Assembly: GCF_001940245.1 (NCBI RefSeq)
Contig: NZ_MJIG01000004.1
Span: 310,001-374,000 of the forward strand
Origin: Anaerostipes sp. 992a
GTDB taxonomy: Bacteria > Bacillota > Clostridia > Lachnospirales > Lachnospiraceae
Direction of reading: 5' to 3'
DNA: 64,000 nt
Shown piece by piece: positions 6,766 to 16,802 of the stretch (positions within the stretch are counted from its first letter, which is position 1; every line of letters starts with the position of its first letter). The translations under genes were made by a program, and so were the position numbers. The notes beneath the pieces are model-generated. The model made no database searches. It worked only from the letters and a program-made list of their open reading frames with translations, and was not told the DNA's origin.

Positions 6766-7444
6766 AATATGCCAATGCTCCTTTCAACTGAACGAATTGT
6801 GCCTGAATTTCTAACTTTCTTTTCTTTGCCGATGGGGTTTCAACCTTCTCTAGCTGCTCCATGATTTTTTCATAAGATGCAATCGTTCCATTCAGATATT
6901 CTTTCAATACCGGATTCTTTTCCTTTAACAGATATGGACCATACGCTTCCTCTACCGCTCCAAAGGAAGCTCCCTCTCCCTTTTTCGCTTTCATAGCCAC
7001 ATAATACTTTCCATCCTCGATCAACATTTCTTCCCGGACTATGATATAGCCATTCTCCTTTAAAAAGCGACGAACCTTAAACCATTCAGACTGAGGTTGT
7101 AAAATCAGTTCTTTTGGAAGCTTCTCCCGTCCACCTGACAAAATCTTTTCCATAAGGTCTCCGCCCATACCGGCAATGACAGCGGTGTCAGCCTCTCCAT
7201 CCTGATAATTTTCAAATCCATCAGAAAGACGGCATACTGCCTTTTCTTCTAAGCAGTATGCCTGAATATGCGCTTTCGCCCGTTCCAGTGGCCCTTTTCC
7301 TACATCCATGGCCAGAGCAGACGGTATGCGATTTTTCTGAATCAGGTAAATTGGTATGTATCCATGATCTGTCCCAATGTCTACCAGACGATTTCCTTCG
7401 GAAACCATATCTGCAATTGTCTGTAAACGCTTTGATAACTCCAT
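6755..7444 (-). CDS. trmK: tRNA (adenine-N1)-methyltransferase TrmK
   Basis: S-adenosylmethionine-dependent methyltransferase that makes m1A at position 22 of tRNA in Gram-positive bacteria. The Rossmann motif RLVDIGTDHGYIPIYL lies near residues 20-35, followed by AMDVGKGPLERA, GGLE-like DGFENYQ and the catalytic-region VIAGMGGDLM. Length about 229 residues is normal. I prefer the ATG at 7444 (GGTGA at 5 bases); one at 7456 has a weaker site and would nearly abut the rpoD stop. C-terminal residues 190-229 form a predicted coiled coil as in known TrmK. Confidence 0.93.
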   Translation of the reverse strand: MELSKRLQTIADMVSEGNRLVDIGTDHGYIPIYLIQKNRIPSALAMDVGKGPLERAKAHIQAYCLEEKAVCRLSDGFENYQDGEADTAVIAGMGGDLMEKILSGGREKLPKELILQPQSEWFKVRRFLKENGYIIVREEMLIEDGKYYVAMKAKKGEGASFGAVEEAYGPYLLKEKNPVLKEYLNGTIASYEKIMEQLEKVETPSAKKRKLEIQAQFVQLKGALAYYER

Positions 7445-7457
7445 AGATTTCACCATT

Positions 7458-8666
7458 TTAATCCAGATAATCTTTTAATTTACGGCTTCGGCTAGGATGT
7501 CTTAATTTGCGAAGTGCTTTTGCTTCAATCTGACGAATACGTTCTCTTGTTACGTTGAATTCCTTTCCAACTTCTTCCAATGTACGTGCACGTCCATCCT
7601 CTAATCCAAAACGGAGACATAATACCTTCTGTTCTCTTTCCGTAAGGGTTCCAAGAACCTCTACCAGCTGTTCCTTTAATAACGTAAATGCAGCCGCTTC
7701 TGCAGGTACCGGTACATTTTCATCCTGAATGAAATCACCTAAGTGGCTGTCTTCCTCTTCGCCAATTGGTGTTTCTAAAGAAACAGGCTCCTGAGAAATC
7801 TTTAAGATTTCTCTGACACGATCTACCGGCATGTTCATCTCTGCTGCAATTTCTTCTGGTGCCGGCTCTCTTCCTAATTCCTGTAACAGCTGGCGGGATA
7901 CGCGGATCAATTTATTGATGGTCTCTACCATATGAACTGGAATACGGATGGTTCTTGCCTGATCTGCAATGGCACGGGTAATCGCCTGACGAATCCACCA
8001 GGTTGCATAGGTACTGAATTTAAACCCTTTATCATAATCAAATTTTTCTACCGCTTTGATCAGACCCAGATTTCCTTCCTGGATCAGATCTAAAAACAGC
8101 ATGCCTCGTCCCACATAACGTTTTGCAATGCTGACTACCAAACGAAGATTCGCTTCTGCCAGTTTCTTCTTTGCCCGTTCCCCGGCTTCTACCTGACGAC
8201 GATATTCTTTTAATTTGGCTTCATAAACGACCTTTTCTTCTTCACTGGCTTCCGCCATCACTACTTCTATCTTCTCAATCTCTTCTTTGGCCTTTACGCC
8301 TTCTTCCATAGTCTGAGCAAGATCCTTTTCTTCTTCTGCTGTTAACAGAGGAACCTTTCCGATTTCCTTTAAATACATGCGGACAGGATCTTCAATACTG
8401 ACGGAATCCGGCACAGAAATATCAATTTCCTCGATGTTTTCATCTTCCAGATCCACTTCCATATCGTCATCATCTTCTGTGATCGTCAGCATATCAATGC
8501 CCTTTTCTTCCAGATAGGCATAAATGGTTTCAATCAAATCTGGAGTCAGATTAAATCCTGCAAAATGCTTTTCTACCTGTGAATATTCCAGCGTATTTTT
8601 ATTCTTTTTTCCTAATTTTACAAGTTCCTCTAGTTTCTGGGTGAACTTTAACATTGTTTCTTCCAT
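7458..8666 (-). CDS. rpoD: RNA polymerase primary sigma factor RpoD (SigA)
   Basis: Housekeeping sigma-70 factor. Region 1.1 and an acidic linker ([18 protein letters not shown]) precede region 1.2 ([11 protein letters not shown]), region 2 with the -10 recognition helix [14 protein letters not shown], region 3 and region 4.2 [17 protein letters not shown]. About 402 residues, the short Firmicute size without the large E. coli insert. Two ATGs lie close together (8675 and 8666); GGAAGG is better spaced for 8666. Lies 40 bases after dnaG, the usual macromolecular-synthesis pair. The many TTGACA/TATAAT promoters in this window are what this factor would read. Confidence 0.97.
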   Translation of the reverse strand: MEETMLKFTQKLEELVKLGKKNKNTLEYSQVEKHFAGFNLTPDLIETIYAYLEEKGIDMLTITEDDDDMEVDLEDENIEEIDISVPDSVSIEDPVRMYLKEIGKVPLLTAEEEKDLAQTMEEGVKAKEEIEKIEVVMAEASEEEKVVYEAKLKEYRRQVEAGERAKKKLAEANLRLVVSIAKRYVGRGMLFLDLIQEGNLGLIKAVEKFDYDKGFKFSTYATWWIRQAITRAIADQARTIRIPVHMVETINKLIRVSRQLLQELGREPAPEEIAAEMNMPVDRVREILKISQEPVSLETPIGEEEDSHLGDFIQDENVPVPAEAAAFTLLKEQLVEVLGTLTEREQKVLCLRFGLEDGRARTLEEVGKEFNVTRERIRQIEAKALRKLRHPSRSRKLKDYLD

Positions 8667-8705
8667 GTTCTTCATCCTTCCATTTCTCTGATATTTTTAA
8701 CCAAA

Positions 8706-10469
8706 CTATAAAGAAATATGCAATTTCATAATATCTGCTTTTTCTTTGATTAACTCCTGCCATTCTAAGATGTCATTGGAACGACTCATTTTCGCTTCTA
8801 TACTGGCTAACTTTACCTTTCTTACAATATCGGTAACGGCTTTTTCGTTATCCTCTGGCATAGGTGCCATCTTTAAGGTAGTATTAAACAGTCCAGCAAC
8901 CTGCTTCTGTTCCTCTGTATCCACAAATTGATTAATGATCCTTGCCGGGCAAACCTGTCCGTCCTCTTCGTACTGTCCAAACAACATCATAGCTACAGAA
9001 TGATACATTGGCTCCAGAAAATCATCTGGCGTCAAGATCCCTTTCAGTCGTTGAAACAGCACCGGTTCATTGACCAGCCACGTCAATAATAGTTTCTGAG
9101 GCTGCTTTTTACTCTCCTCTCTCATTTCCTTCTGGCTTGTCTGACGAACTGGCTTTATGCTTTCTTGTTTTTGTGAAATTCCGAGCGTTCCATAATGATT
9201 TACCAGCTGCTCCAGTTCCTTTCTGGATGCAAGATAGGCTGTGGAAACTGCCTCAATGTAGTTTCGGCGCTCCAAAGGCTCCTCAATCATTGCCAACTGC
9301 TTTGCCATCTCATGAAAACACTTTGTCTTGTCTTCCGGATCGTCCATGCGATACTTTCCTGCAATCTGATCCATCTGAAACATAAAACTGCTTTTTGCCT
9401 GGCGCAGTCTCTCTTCCATCGCTTCCACACCTGCTCCTTTGATGAATTCATCTGGATCCTTATAGGGACTTAAATCCAATACCCGAATGGACAATCCTGC
9501 CTCCTTCAAGATCGGAATGGCCCGGTTGGCCGCCCTGATCCCAGCATCATCACTATCAAAGGATAATACCACCCGGTCTGTATAACGCTTTAACAATACA
9601 CCATGCCCGCTGGTGAATGCGGTTCCCAGAGAAGCCACTGCATTGGTAAATCCTGCCTGATGCATGGATATGACATCCAGATATCCTTCACACAGGATCA
9701 GTTCTTTTCTTCTGGAACTTCTGGCAAAATTCAAACCATATAAATTTCTGCTCTTATCAAAAAGCTTTGTCTCCTGTGAATTTAGATATTTCGGATTGCC
9801 ATCTCCCATGACACGTCCTCCAAATCCAATGACCCGGTTATTCACATCCATAATGGGAAACATAACACGATTCCAGAATTTATCGCTGCCTCCATGCTTT
9901 TCATCAATGGAGACTAATCCAGAGTTCTTCATCTCCTCATCGGTATATCCTTTTTGTTTTAAAAACTGATATAGATCATCTCGATAAATATCCGCATACC
10001 CTAATCCAAAATGGCGGATGGTCTCATCCAAAATGCCTCTCTGCTGTAGATAACGAAGCCCCTTCTCTCCTCTGTCCCGGTGGAGTAATACATAATAATA
10101 CTGGGCTGCCAGCTTATTCATCTCTCTGAGTCTTGCCTTCTCATCCGCTGCTCTTCTGGCTTCCTGTGATGTTTCCTGCTCTGGCAGTTCAATTCCTGCT
10201 CGATCCGCCAGCATCTGCATGGCCTCTGGGAATGTCATATTCTCATATTCCATCAGGAATGTAAAAATATTGCCACCTGCCCCGCAACCAAAGCAATAAT
10301 ACATCTGCTTATCTCTACTGACAGAAAATGAGGGTGATTTCTCATTGTGAAATGGACACAGGCCAAAATAAGAACTGCCTTTTTTCTTAAGAGATACATA
10401 GCCGGAAATCAAGTCCACAATATCATTCCTGCTTCGTACCTCCTCTATAAGATCATCTGAATAAAACAT
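8706..10469 (-). CDS. dnaG: DNA primase DnaG
   Basis: Makes RNA primers at the replication fork. The 587 residues show the CHC2 zinc finger (CPFHNEKSPSF ... YYCFGCGAGG, residues about 40-65), the catalytic core and TOPRIM motifs LILCEGYLDVISM and VVLSFDSDDAG, and a C-terminal DnaB-interaction region from about 440. The open frame extends 37 codons further, but GGGAGGTGG sits directly before the ATG at 10469 and the protein then begins MFYSDDLIEEV like other primases. First gene of a run dnaG-rpoD-trmK-nif3-udk. Confidence 0.97.
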   Translation of the reverse strand: MFYSDDLIEEVRSRNDIVDLISGYVSLKKKGSSYFGLCPFHNEKSPSFSVSRDKQMYYCFGCGAGGNIFTFLMEYENMTFPEAMQMLADRAGIELPEQETSQEARRAADEKARLREMNKLAAQYYYVLLHRDRGEKGLRYLQQRGILDETIRHFGLGYADIYRDDLYQFLKQKGYTDEEMKNSGLVSIDEKHGGSDKFWNRVMFPIMDVNNRVIGFGGRVMGDGNPKYLNSQETKLFDKSRNLYGLNFARSSRRKELILCEGYLDVISMHQAGFTNAVASLGTAFTSGHGVLLKRYTDRVVLSFDSDDAGIRAANRAIPILKEAGLSIRVLDLSPYKDPDEFIKGAGVEAMEERLRQAKSSFMFQMDQIAGKYRMDDPEDKTKCFHEMAKQLAMIEEPLERRNYIEAVSTAYLASRKELEQLVNHYGTLGISQKQESIKPVRQTSQKEMREESKKQPQKLLLTWLVNEPVLFQRLKGILTPDDFLEPMYHSVAMMLFGQYEEDGQVCPARIINQFVDTEEQKQVAGLFNTTLKMAPMPEDNEKAVTDIVRKVKLASIEAKMSRSNDILEWQELIKEKADIMKLHISL

Positions 10470-10597
10470 TTTCCCACCTCCCTGCTGTAACCTTAGAATC
10501 ATCCCTCTAATATATATTATTCTACAAAAAATGCTGTATTCCTTTTTTTTTCTGAATTTGTATTCTTCCAGTTCAGGCACCGAAATCCCAGGATAGA

Positions 10598-10628
10598 AAA
10601 ACTCCGGGAATGCATGCTCCCGGAGTTT
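10598..10628 (-). terminator. Terminator of the NUDIX gene
   Basis: Perfect 11-bp stem AAACTCCGGGA/TCCCGGAGTTT around an ATGCATGC loop, followed on the minus strand by TTTCTATCC. It separates the NUDIX gene from dnaG. Confidence 0.9.
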
Positions 10629-10643
10629 CTCACGTCTTCTTAC

Positions 10644-11096
10644 TTAATAATACTTCTTATTTCCCCACAGATTACTTCTCTTCAATTCGGTGTATTCCCG
10701 ATATGCATCTTCCAAAATCTGTCGTTCATTAGGAAATTTTAACATATGATAGGCCTCGTGATATTTATAATATCCTGAATCTAAAAAGTACTCCTCTTTC
10801 TGGGGCTTTGAATAATAGCTATGTGCCATCATCAGATACCAATGTACATTCTTAACAACCGTATCATTATAAGTGCGGAAAGAGTATTGGCTTTTCCCAA
10901 TGTACTTTATGATGGATGCATCCACTCCAGTCTCTTCCTTGACTTCCCTTAGAGCCGTTTCCTGAAATTCTTCTCCTTCTTCCACTGTTCCTTTCGGAAG
11001 TACCCAGCCTTCATACTTATGCTTATAATTCTTGTATAAAAGAAGTACCTTTCCCCTATAAATTACCACCCCGCCACAGCTAATTGCCTCTGTCAT
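10644..11096 (-). CDS. NUDIX hydrolase
   Basis: Hydrolyses a nucleoside diphosphate linked to another moiety; the substrate is not predictable. The Nudix box is complete: G-x5-E-x7-REVKEETG at about residues 36-58 (GTVEEGEEFQETALREVKEE), preceded by EGWVLPKG. The C-terminal third (YYKYHEAYHMLKFPNERQ) resembles diadenosine polyphosphate hydrolases, so an Ap4A-type role is possible but uncertain. 150 residues. It has its own promoter and terminator, so it is probably monocistronic. Confidence 0.9.
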   Translation of the reverse strand: MTEAISCGGVVIYRGKVLLLYKNYKHKYEGWVLPKGTVEEGEEFQETALREVKEETGVDASIIKYIGKSQYSFRTYNDTVVKNVHWYLMMAHSYYSKPQKEEYFLDSGYYKYHEAYHMLKFPNERQILEDAYREYTELKRSNLWGNKKYY

Positions 11097-11134
11097 AGCA
11101 AACCTCCTGTAACTGCAAGTGTTCCTTAATAATC

Positions 11135-11162
11135 ATTATATCATTTGCCTATGTTTTTTCAA
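11135..11162 (-). promoter_or_regulatory. Sigma-A promoter of the NUDIX gene
   Basis: TTGAAA at 11162-11157, 16-base spacer, TATAAT at 11140-11135 with a TG extension (TGA). Leader about 30 bases, with GGAGG before the start codon. Confidence 0.75.
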
Positions 11163-11188
11163 TAAATGGGAAGTGTTTTTATTAAATT

Positions 11189-12691
11189 TTAATGATTTAA
11201 ACCATTATTATAGTAGGAATCAAAAACCTTCTTGGCTACTGGAGCCGCTGCTGCTCCACCACTTCCGCCACCTTCTACAATAACACTGACTACCAGGTCC
11301 GGGTCCTCTACATTGGACATACCGATAAACCACGCATGAGAATCCTTAGCAGAATTATATTCTGCTGACCCTGTTTTTCCTGCCACCGTATATGCAGAAG
11401 TATTTAATGCAGATCCTGTTCCGTCCGTAACAACTGCTTTGAGCATCTCTTTCATGGCATCCGCTTCTTCCTCGTTTAATGCCTTTTTATATTCAGAAGT
11501 CTCATATTGCTTAATGGTTCCTCCATTATAATTTTCAATATGGTCTGCCAGATAAGGTTTCATGATCACACCCTTATTGGCAATGGCACACATGATCAGA
11601 GCATTATTCAGCGGTGTGATCTGGGTATTTCCCTGCCCGATAACCGTCTGAGGCATCAGACTCCGGTCCGTACTCTTTGTTACAACAAAGCTGCTCTTCT
11701 TGCTGGCTACATCTACAGGAATCTTCTGATTGAATAAAAGATCCTCTGCCAGCACTCGGAACTTTTTGCGGTTTAGATCACTTCCCAGTTCTACAAATGC
11801 CGTATTACATGATTTTGCAATAGCCTGCGTCAAATTCACCCGGCCATGTGCCGTTCCATGGTAACAACTGACCTTATTGCTGTTTTTGATAATCGTAGAG
11901 GTACACTGGTAGCTGAAATTTTGATAATCGCTATGTTCCCTCATATATTCTAACGCCGTTACTACCTTAAAAGTAGATCCCGGAGCATATAGTCCCTGTG
12001 TGGCTCGATTGAGCAGGACGGACTCAGAAGATTCGTTGAGACTCGCCCATACATCTTCAATGTTGTTGGGATCAAAATCAGGCTTGGACACCATGGCAAG
12101 AATTCTTCCCGTATCCGGTTCTATGGCAATAACTGCCCCTTTTCGGTCTCCTAAAGCCTCATAGGCCGCCTTCTGTATTCGGGTATCCAAAGTAGTATAC
12201 AGATCGTCTCCTGTATTCTTATCTCCTGTCAGAGAATTTCGAATCTGCATAAATAAATTAGAATTGGAGGTAAGCAGCTGATAATTATAGGAACTCTCAA
12301 GTCCAGACATTCCTTTCTTATCAAATCCCACTACATGAGCAAACATCCTCCCATATGGATATTCCCGCTCCTCATTGCCATCGCTATTCATCACCGTCTG
12401 AGCTAAAACCTTGCCATTGCTGCTGATGATCTTTCCACGAATGACCTTCTCAGAGAAGGAATTCTGACGCTTATTATATGCATTGGAAATTACACTGCTG
12501 CTGTCAAACATAGTAAATTTCACCATATAAATGATCAGTCCCAGGAATAAAAGCACGACCAGATAGGTAATCTGTAAAATCTGTGTATTGGCTTTTTTCT
12601 TCTTTCTTACAGACTGCTTTGGATCTTCATATTGAAGCATATCTTCCAGTTTCTCTGTTTCGTTCTTCTTATTCTTCTTCCACAGGCTCAT
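11189..12691 (-). CDS. Penicillin-binding transpeptidase (class B PBP paired with FtsW)
   Basis: Cross-links peptidoglycan. A cytoplasmic lysine-rich tail and one membrane anchor (about residues 42-62, LVVLLFLGLIIYMV) precede the outside domains. Active-site motifs: SxxK in APGSTFK, SxN as SCN, and KTGS in AGKTGSAEY. At 500 residues it has a minimal N-terminal dimerisation region, like the PbpA-type proteins of Actinobacteria and Clostridia rather than long FtsI. It overlaps the end of the FtsW/RodA-like gene by 23 bases, so the two very likely act as a glycosyltransferase-transpeptidase pair. Confidence 0.92.
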   Translation of the reverse strand: MSLWKKNKKNETEKLEDMLQYEDPKQSVRKKKKANTQILQITYLVVLLFLGLIIYMVKFTMFDSSSVISNAYNKRQNSFSEKVIRGKIISSNGKVLAQTVMNSDGNEEREYPYGRMFAHVVGFDKKGMSGLESSYNYQLLTSNSNLFMQIRNSLTGDKNTGDDLYTTLDTRIQKAAYEALGDRKGAVIAIEPDTGRILAMVSKPDFDPNNIEDVWASLNESSESVLLNRATQGLYAPGSTFKVVTALEYMREHSDYQNFSYQCTSTIIKNSNKVSCYHGTAHGRVNLTQAIAKSCNTAFVELGSDLNRKKFRVLAEDLLFNQKIPVDVASKKSSFVVTKSTDRSLMPQTVIGQGNTQITPLNNALIMCAIANKGVIMKPYLADHIENYNGGTIKQYETSEYKKALNEEEADAMKEMLKAVVTDGTGSALNTSAYTVAGKTGSAEYNSAKDSHAWFIGMSNVEDPDLVVSVIVEGGGSGGAAAAPVAKKVFDSYYNNGLNH

Positions 12692-14003
12692 CCTCTATCA
12701 CCTCTTTTTTATTGGAAATCATATATAATCCCTGTACGATGCCAAACATGATCAATGTACTGGCTACCGAACTTCCTCCATAACTGACCAACGGAAGAGT
12801 AATTCCTGTAGAAGGAATAAATTTGGTCACTCCACCGATGCATAAAAACACCTGAAAAATATAGCATACACCAAATCCCAGGCATAATAATTTATAAAAT
12901 AGTCCTTTGATTCTTGTAGAAATCTGCATAAAAGACAAAAATAAGCTTAAGCAGATCAATATAACGCAAAGTCCGAACAGCACACCAAATTCCTCACAAA
13001 TACCGGAAAATATAAAATCAGATTCATAAATTGGCACATCGGTAGGCCTTCCCTGATTCAACCCCAATCCAAACCAGCTTCCGGTTCCGATGGCAAACAA
13101 AGACTGACATACCTGCCATCCCTTACCGGCAATAATAGAAAACGGATCTTTCCATGCCATAACACGTTCTCTCACATGTCCAAAAATAAAATAAGCGATG
13201 ACGGATGCCACAGCACCAGATCCAAATCCCGCCAGCAGATAGGAAAGCTTGGCTGTAGCCGAATAGAGCATCATCATATAAACCATGAAAAACAGCAATG
13301 CTGCTCCCAGGTCTTTTTCAATTACCAGCACACATACATACAGCGCGGCAACTACGGTAATTTTTACCAGATCATTAAATTCCTTTGCCTTGCTCAGCAT
13401 AGAGGCCACAAAAAAGATGAAAATAATCTTTACAAATTCTGATGGTTGAAGGACGATTCCTCCTATACTGATCCAGTTGGTAGCCCCATTCTTACTCACG
13501 CCAAAGACAAAGACGGTAGCCAAAAATAAAAATCCCAAAATCGCATATACCCATCCCAGCTTATTGAGAAAAGACATCTTCTCAATGCAAACCGGAATCA
13601 CTGCAGAAATCAGAAAGGAAACTGCCACAATGGCAAACTGGCGTATGGCCAGATCAAAAGACAATCTGGTCAGCATAATAAATCCAATTCCAAGTAAAAA
13701 GCACATATTGTTTACCAGTTTTCTGGAACATCGCCGATAAATCCTCGGATACAAAAGCATGATACATTCAAAAAATACGATTTGGGCTGCAAAGAAGAAT
13801 AGTATCTTAAGTTCCCACGTCTGAATGAACAACACAAAGTAACAGACAAAATGAAAGGAAAATAAATACCAGACCTGATTGTCTAAAACTGCTGTCATCT
13901 TTTCCTTTTTTCCGCTCCGAAATACTGTAAAACTAGAAAGAGTATAAACGAAGCACAGGATTAAAATCAAATATTTTGATATAATTGTAATTAAACTAAC
14001 CAT
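12669..14003 (-). CDS. FtsW/RodA/SpoVE family peptidoglycan polymerase
   Basis: SEDS-family integral membrane glycosyltransferase that polymerises lipid II. About ten membrane segments are visible over 444 residues. Family signatures include ATNWISIGGIVLQPSEFVKI, IEKDLGAALLFF, GTGSWFGLGLNQG, DFIFSGICEEFG (periplasmic loop) and the C-terminal TLPLVSYGGSS. Its partner is the class B PBP that overlaps its 3' end. A second SEDS protein (rodA, 51541) sits with mrdA, so this one is the likelier division or sporulation enzyme. A FHA-domain gene often found with such pairs is absent. Confidence 0.93.
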   Translation of the reverse strand: MVSLITIISKYLILILCFVYTLSSFTVFRSGKKEKMTAVLDNQVWYLFSFHFVCYFVLFIQTWELKILFFFAAQIVFFECIMLLYPRIYRRCSRKLVNNMCFLLGIGFIMLTRLSFDLAIRQFAIVAVSFLISAVIPVCIEKMSFLNKLGWVYAILGFLFLATVFVFGVSKNGATNWISIGGIVLQPSEFVKIIFIFFVASMLSKAKEFNDLVKITVVAALYVCVLVIEKDLGAALLFFMVYMMMLYSATAKLSYLLAGFGSGAVASVIAYFIFGHVRERVMAWKDPFSIIAGKGWQVCQSLFAIGTGSWFGLGLNQGRPTDVPIYESDFIFSGICEEFGVLFGLCVILICLSLFLSFMQISTRIKGLFYKLLCLGFGVCYIFQVFLCIGGVTKFIPSTGITLPLVSYGGSSVASTLIMFGIVQGLYMISNKKEVIEDEPVEEE

Positions 14004-14011
14004 TTTTCTAC

Positions 14012-16396
14012 CTATTCAATTCCTCTTTTGAAATGACCTTTCGTATACTTCTTATTCTCAAATCTGCCTTCCAAAACTGCCTTTGTCTCTTCGGCATTTT
14101 CAATGGTAAACTGATAGACATATCCGCCCACCTGCAGATTTGAAAGTTCTTTCTGCATGGACAGTAACAGCAACGGATCTCCATTATAAATAACGTTATA
14201 ACAATAACGACAATAATTTCGAACATAAAAATTCTTCTGATATCGATCTTTTAACGTAAGCTTTTCTTCTTTCTTTTTACATCCCAGATGATTTTTCGTC
14301 TGGCACTGGGCGCTGATCATTAACGGCTGATATCCATATACCACCAAGTCTGCATATGGCTCCTGGAGACTGAGTAGTTCCTTTTCATTCAGCTCTGCTG
14401 GAAGTGTGATCCTTACCTTATGCCCTGCCTGCTCTTTATAAAAGCGCAGTGCTTCTTTATTATAGGCATACAAGGACGATGCCAGTACCATGGTCTTGTC
14501 AAAATCCCAAAAACTGCGAAGCAATGCAAATTCATCCATAGTCCTTACAAGAATTCCATGATGGCTTCCATGGCAGATCAATTCCTGCCAGGTTCTCCAT
14601 TCTCTTCCTGCCTTTTTATGAAAAACATATGGCATAGCATAATAAATCTCTTTTCCTGCTTGAATACACTGTTTGGAAAAATCTTCCCACTGCTCAAATG
14701 GTATCGCCTCACCCAGCATATAAATGGCATCCACCTTCTCTGAGGTAAGTGCTGCCCTTCCCTGTTCCAGATTAGATACAGAAGCAATGATCTGATGTCG
14801 CTTCGGCATGTGACAGACGGATTCCCGGTCTGTCTGCATCTTAACCGGTATATCCCGATACTTCTGTCTAATGATCTTTTCCTCCATCGCTTTTAAAGCT
14901 TCTCTCCTTAAAGCCTTGAGGGCGCCCATCGGAAGAAACGCACCTTCATCCATATCCACATGGGTAATTTCCAATGTAAATGGTGTCTGCCCGGTCTTTG
15001 TCACCTGTTCCATGATCTTTTCTCTGGTGACCGGCTGCTTTTCTGCTTCTAGGACCACATCGCCTGTTACAGTCGCTGTTAGGTTTCCATACCTTACCTG
15101 CATCATAACAGGTTTTCCTATGCAAAAAATGATATTTCCCTTAAGATTTTCTTTCTTTTCTCTTTGAATTACTTCTTCCTGAATATTAGAAATCAATGTC
15201 TGATTTCTTGTCCGATAAATCGGCATCCCCTTTCGCAGTCTTTTTATCTGCTTCGCATTTAAAATAATCAGCGAGCCTTTTTTCCCATCTACTGGAGAAG
15301 TCAGTTCCACCTTTTCTTTATTCGGAAGGGAAATTTCTAAAATATCCTGCTTGTGGATATGAGCTTCACAAAGAAAACATATCTTATTCTTATTGATTTC
15401 TTTGATTTTTCCGACATAATAGCCCATATGATTTGGCCGTTTCATGGACATCATCTCTCTTCCATTATGACTCAGATAATATCCTTTCGTAAATCCCCCT
15501 CGATTATACAGCTCCAAAAGCTCCTGCATATCCTCTTTCTGTACCTGAAATCCTTTTGGATCAGAAAGATATCGGTCTACATACCTGCGATACTGTCTGG
15601 TCACTGCCGCTACGTATTCCGGCCGCTTCATTCTTCCTTCAATCTTAAGAGAATTGGTACCGGCTCTCAGGACCTGTGGCAAAATCTCCAGAGAACACAA
15701 GTCCCTTGGACTTAACAGATATTGTTCTCCGCCTTTATTCATCTTTTTTCCACTGCCATACAAATCGTAAGGAAGACGACAGGTCTGTGCACAACGGCCA
15801 CGATTCCCGCTTCTTCCTCCTAACATACTGCTCATCAGACACTGTCCGGAATAGGAAAAGCAAAGTGCTCCATGGACAAATGTCTCTATCTCCAAATTGG
15901 TTTTTTGCCTGATATCTGAAATTTCTTCCAGGGACAATTCTCTGGCTGGCACAACCCGGCGAAAGCCCAGTTCTTCCAGCATGGCTGCTCCTTCCACTCC
16001 CATCACAGTCATTTGGGTACTGGCATGAAGATCCATTCCAGGAAATTCCCTGCGAATCACCTCCGCCACTCCCACATCCTGTACAATGACAGCATCCAGC
16101 CCTTCCTGATAATACGGCAGAAGATAGTCATACAATTCTTCTATCTCCTCATTTTTAAACAGGGTATTGACCGTCATATAAATCTGCTTTCCATGTAAAT
16201 GCACATAATCAATGGCCCTTTTCATATTCTCCAGATCAAAGTTGTCTGCAAATGCCCTGGCTCCAAACTTATGCCCACCTAAATATACGGCATCGGCACC
16301 CGCATGTATGGCTGCCTTCAAGCTCTCGAAGGAACCCGCCGGGGAAAGTACTTCTATAAAATCTGGAATCTGATGGTTATCATTTTTCTTATTCAT
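14012..16396 (-). CDS. U32 family peptidase-like RNA hydroxylation protein (RlhA/TrhP type, with DUF3656)
   Basis: Members of the U32 family hydroxylate RNA bases: RlhA acts on 23S rRNA C2501 and TrhP on tRNA wobble uridine. The first 350 residues hold the TIM-barrel U32 domain with LSPAGSFESLKAAIHAGADA, VDAVY-like DAVYLGG, and the signature LKIEGRMKRPEYVAAV; Cys ligands for a cofactor are seen in GNRGRCAQTCRLPYDL. A DUF3656-like region and a second domain fill the rest, giving 794 residues, closer to RlhA. The start is taken at ATG 16396, overlapping the zapA stop, because AGAGG is correctly spaced; the frame itself extends 30 codons upstream. Position after zapA-ruvAB is common in Lachnospiraceae-like genomes (inference). 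Confidence 0.88.
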   Translation of the reverse strand: MNKKNDNHQIPDFIEVLSPAGSFESLKAAIHAGADAVYLGGHKFGARAFADNFDLENMKRAIDYVHLHGKQIYMTVNTLFKNEEIEELYDYLLPYYQEGLDAVIVQDVGVAEVIRREFPGMDLHASTQMTVMGVEGAAMLEELGFRRVVPARELSLEEISDIRQKTNLEIETFVHGALCFSYSGQCLMSSMLGGRSGNRGRCAQTCRLPYDLYGSGKKMNKGGEQYLLSPRDLCSLEILPQVLRAGTNSLKIEGRMKRPEYVAAVTRQYRRYVDRYLSDPKGFQVQKEDMQELLELYNRGGFTKGYYLSHNGREMMSMKRPNHMGYYVGKIKEINKNKICFLCEAHIHKQDILEISLPNKEKVELTSPVDGKKGSLIILNAKQIKRLRKGMPIYRTRNQTLISNIQEEVIQREKKENLKGNIIFCIGKPVMMQVRYGNLTATVTGDVVLEAEKQPVTREKIMEQVTKTGQTPFTLEITHVDMDEGAFLPMGALKALRREALKAMEEKIIRQKYRDIPVKMQTDRESVCHMPKRHQIIASVSNLEQGRAALTSEKVDAIYMLGEAIPFEQWEDFSKQCIQAGKEIYYAMPYVFHKKAGREWRTWQELICHGSHHGILVRTMDEFALLRSFWDFDKTMVLASSLYAYNKEALRFYKEQAGHKVRITLPAELNEKELLSLQEPYADLVVYGYQPLMISAQCQTKNHLGCKKKEEKLTLKDRYQKNFYVRNYCRYCYNVIYNGDPLLLLSMQKELSNLQVGGYVYQFTIENAEETKAVLEGRFENKKYTKGHFKRGIE

Positions 16397-16787
16397 TGGC
16401 ATTCCTCTGCTCCAAACGGATAATTTCTTTTTGTAGTTCCGTAATCTGGTTCTTATACTCTGATACCAGCTTCTCCAATGTCTCACATTGGATCTTAGTA
16501 TCGATCATCTCATGCTTCATCTCATAAAACTGCCGTTCTCTTCCAGCAGCTTCTTTATCCATGCTGTCTACTTCTTCTTTACATTTATAATAATCATCGG
16601 CGAGATTCAGTGCCAGAAGAAGATTCTGGTACTCGGAAGTCATCTTATCATAGCCTGCAGATGCAGAAAGCTCCGCCATCTTATGGTCAATATGTCTCGC
16701 CAACATCTGCATATATTCTTCGCTTTCTGTCCCGCTCAAACGGTATACTTTCTTATTAATGATTACTTCAATTGTATTCCTTCCCAT
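16389..16787 (-). CDS. zapA: Cell division protein ZapA
   Basis: Small protein that binds and bundles FtsZ at the division ring. The N-terminal globular part (NTIEVIINKKVYRLSGTES, about 1-60) is followed by a long coiled coil (about 70-130: KEEVDSMDKEAAGRERQF onward), the normal ZapA layout, though at 132 residues it is longer than E. coli ZapA. It lies 15 bases after ruvB and overlaps the U32 gene by 8 bases. Confidence 0.9.
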   Translation of the reverse strand: MGRNTIEVIINKKVYRLSGTESEEYMQMLARHIDHKMAELSASAGYDKMTSEYQNLLLALNLADDYYKCKEEVDSMDKEAAGRERQFYEMKHEMIDTKIQCETLEKLVSEYKNQITELQKEIIRLEQRNANE

Positions 16788-16802
16788 CGTATCGCCTCCC
16801 GT

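Noticed and set aside
14008-14226. Short minus-strand frame with a hydrophobic start
   Set aside because: It lies inside the 3' end of the U32 gene in another frame and has no own start signal.
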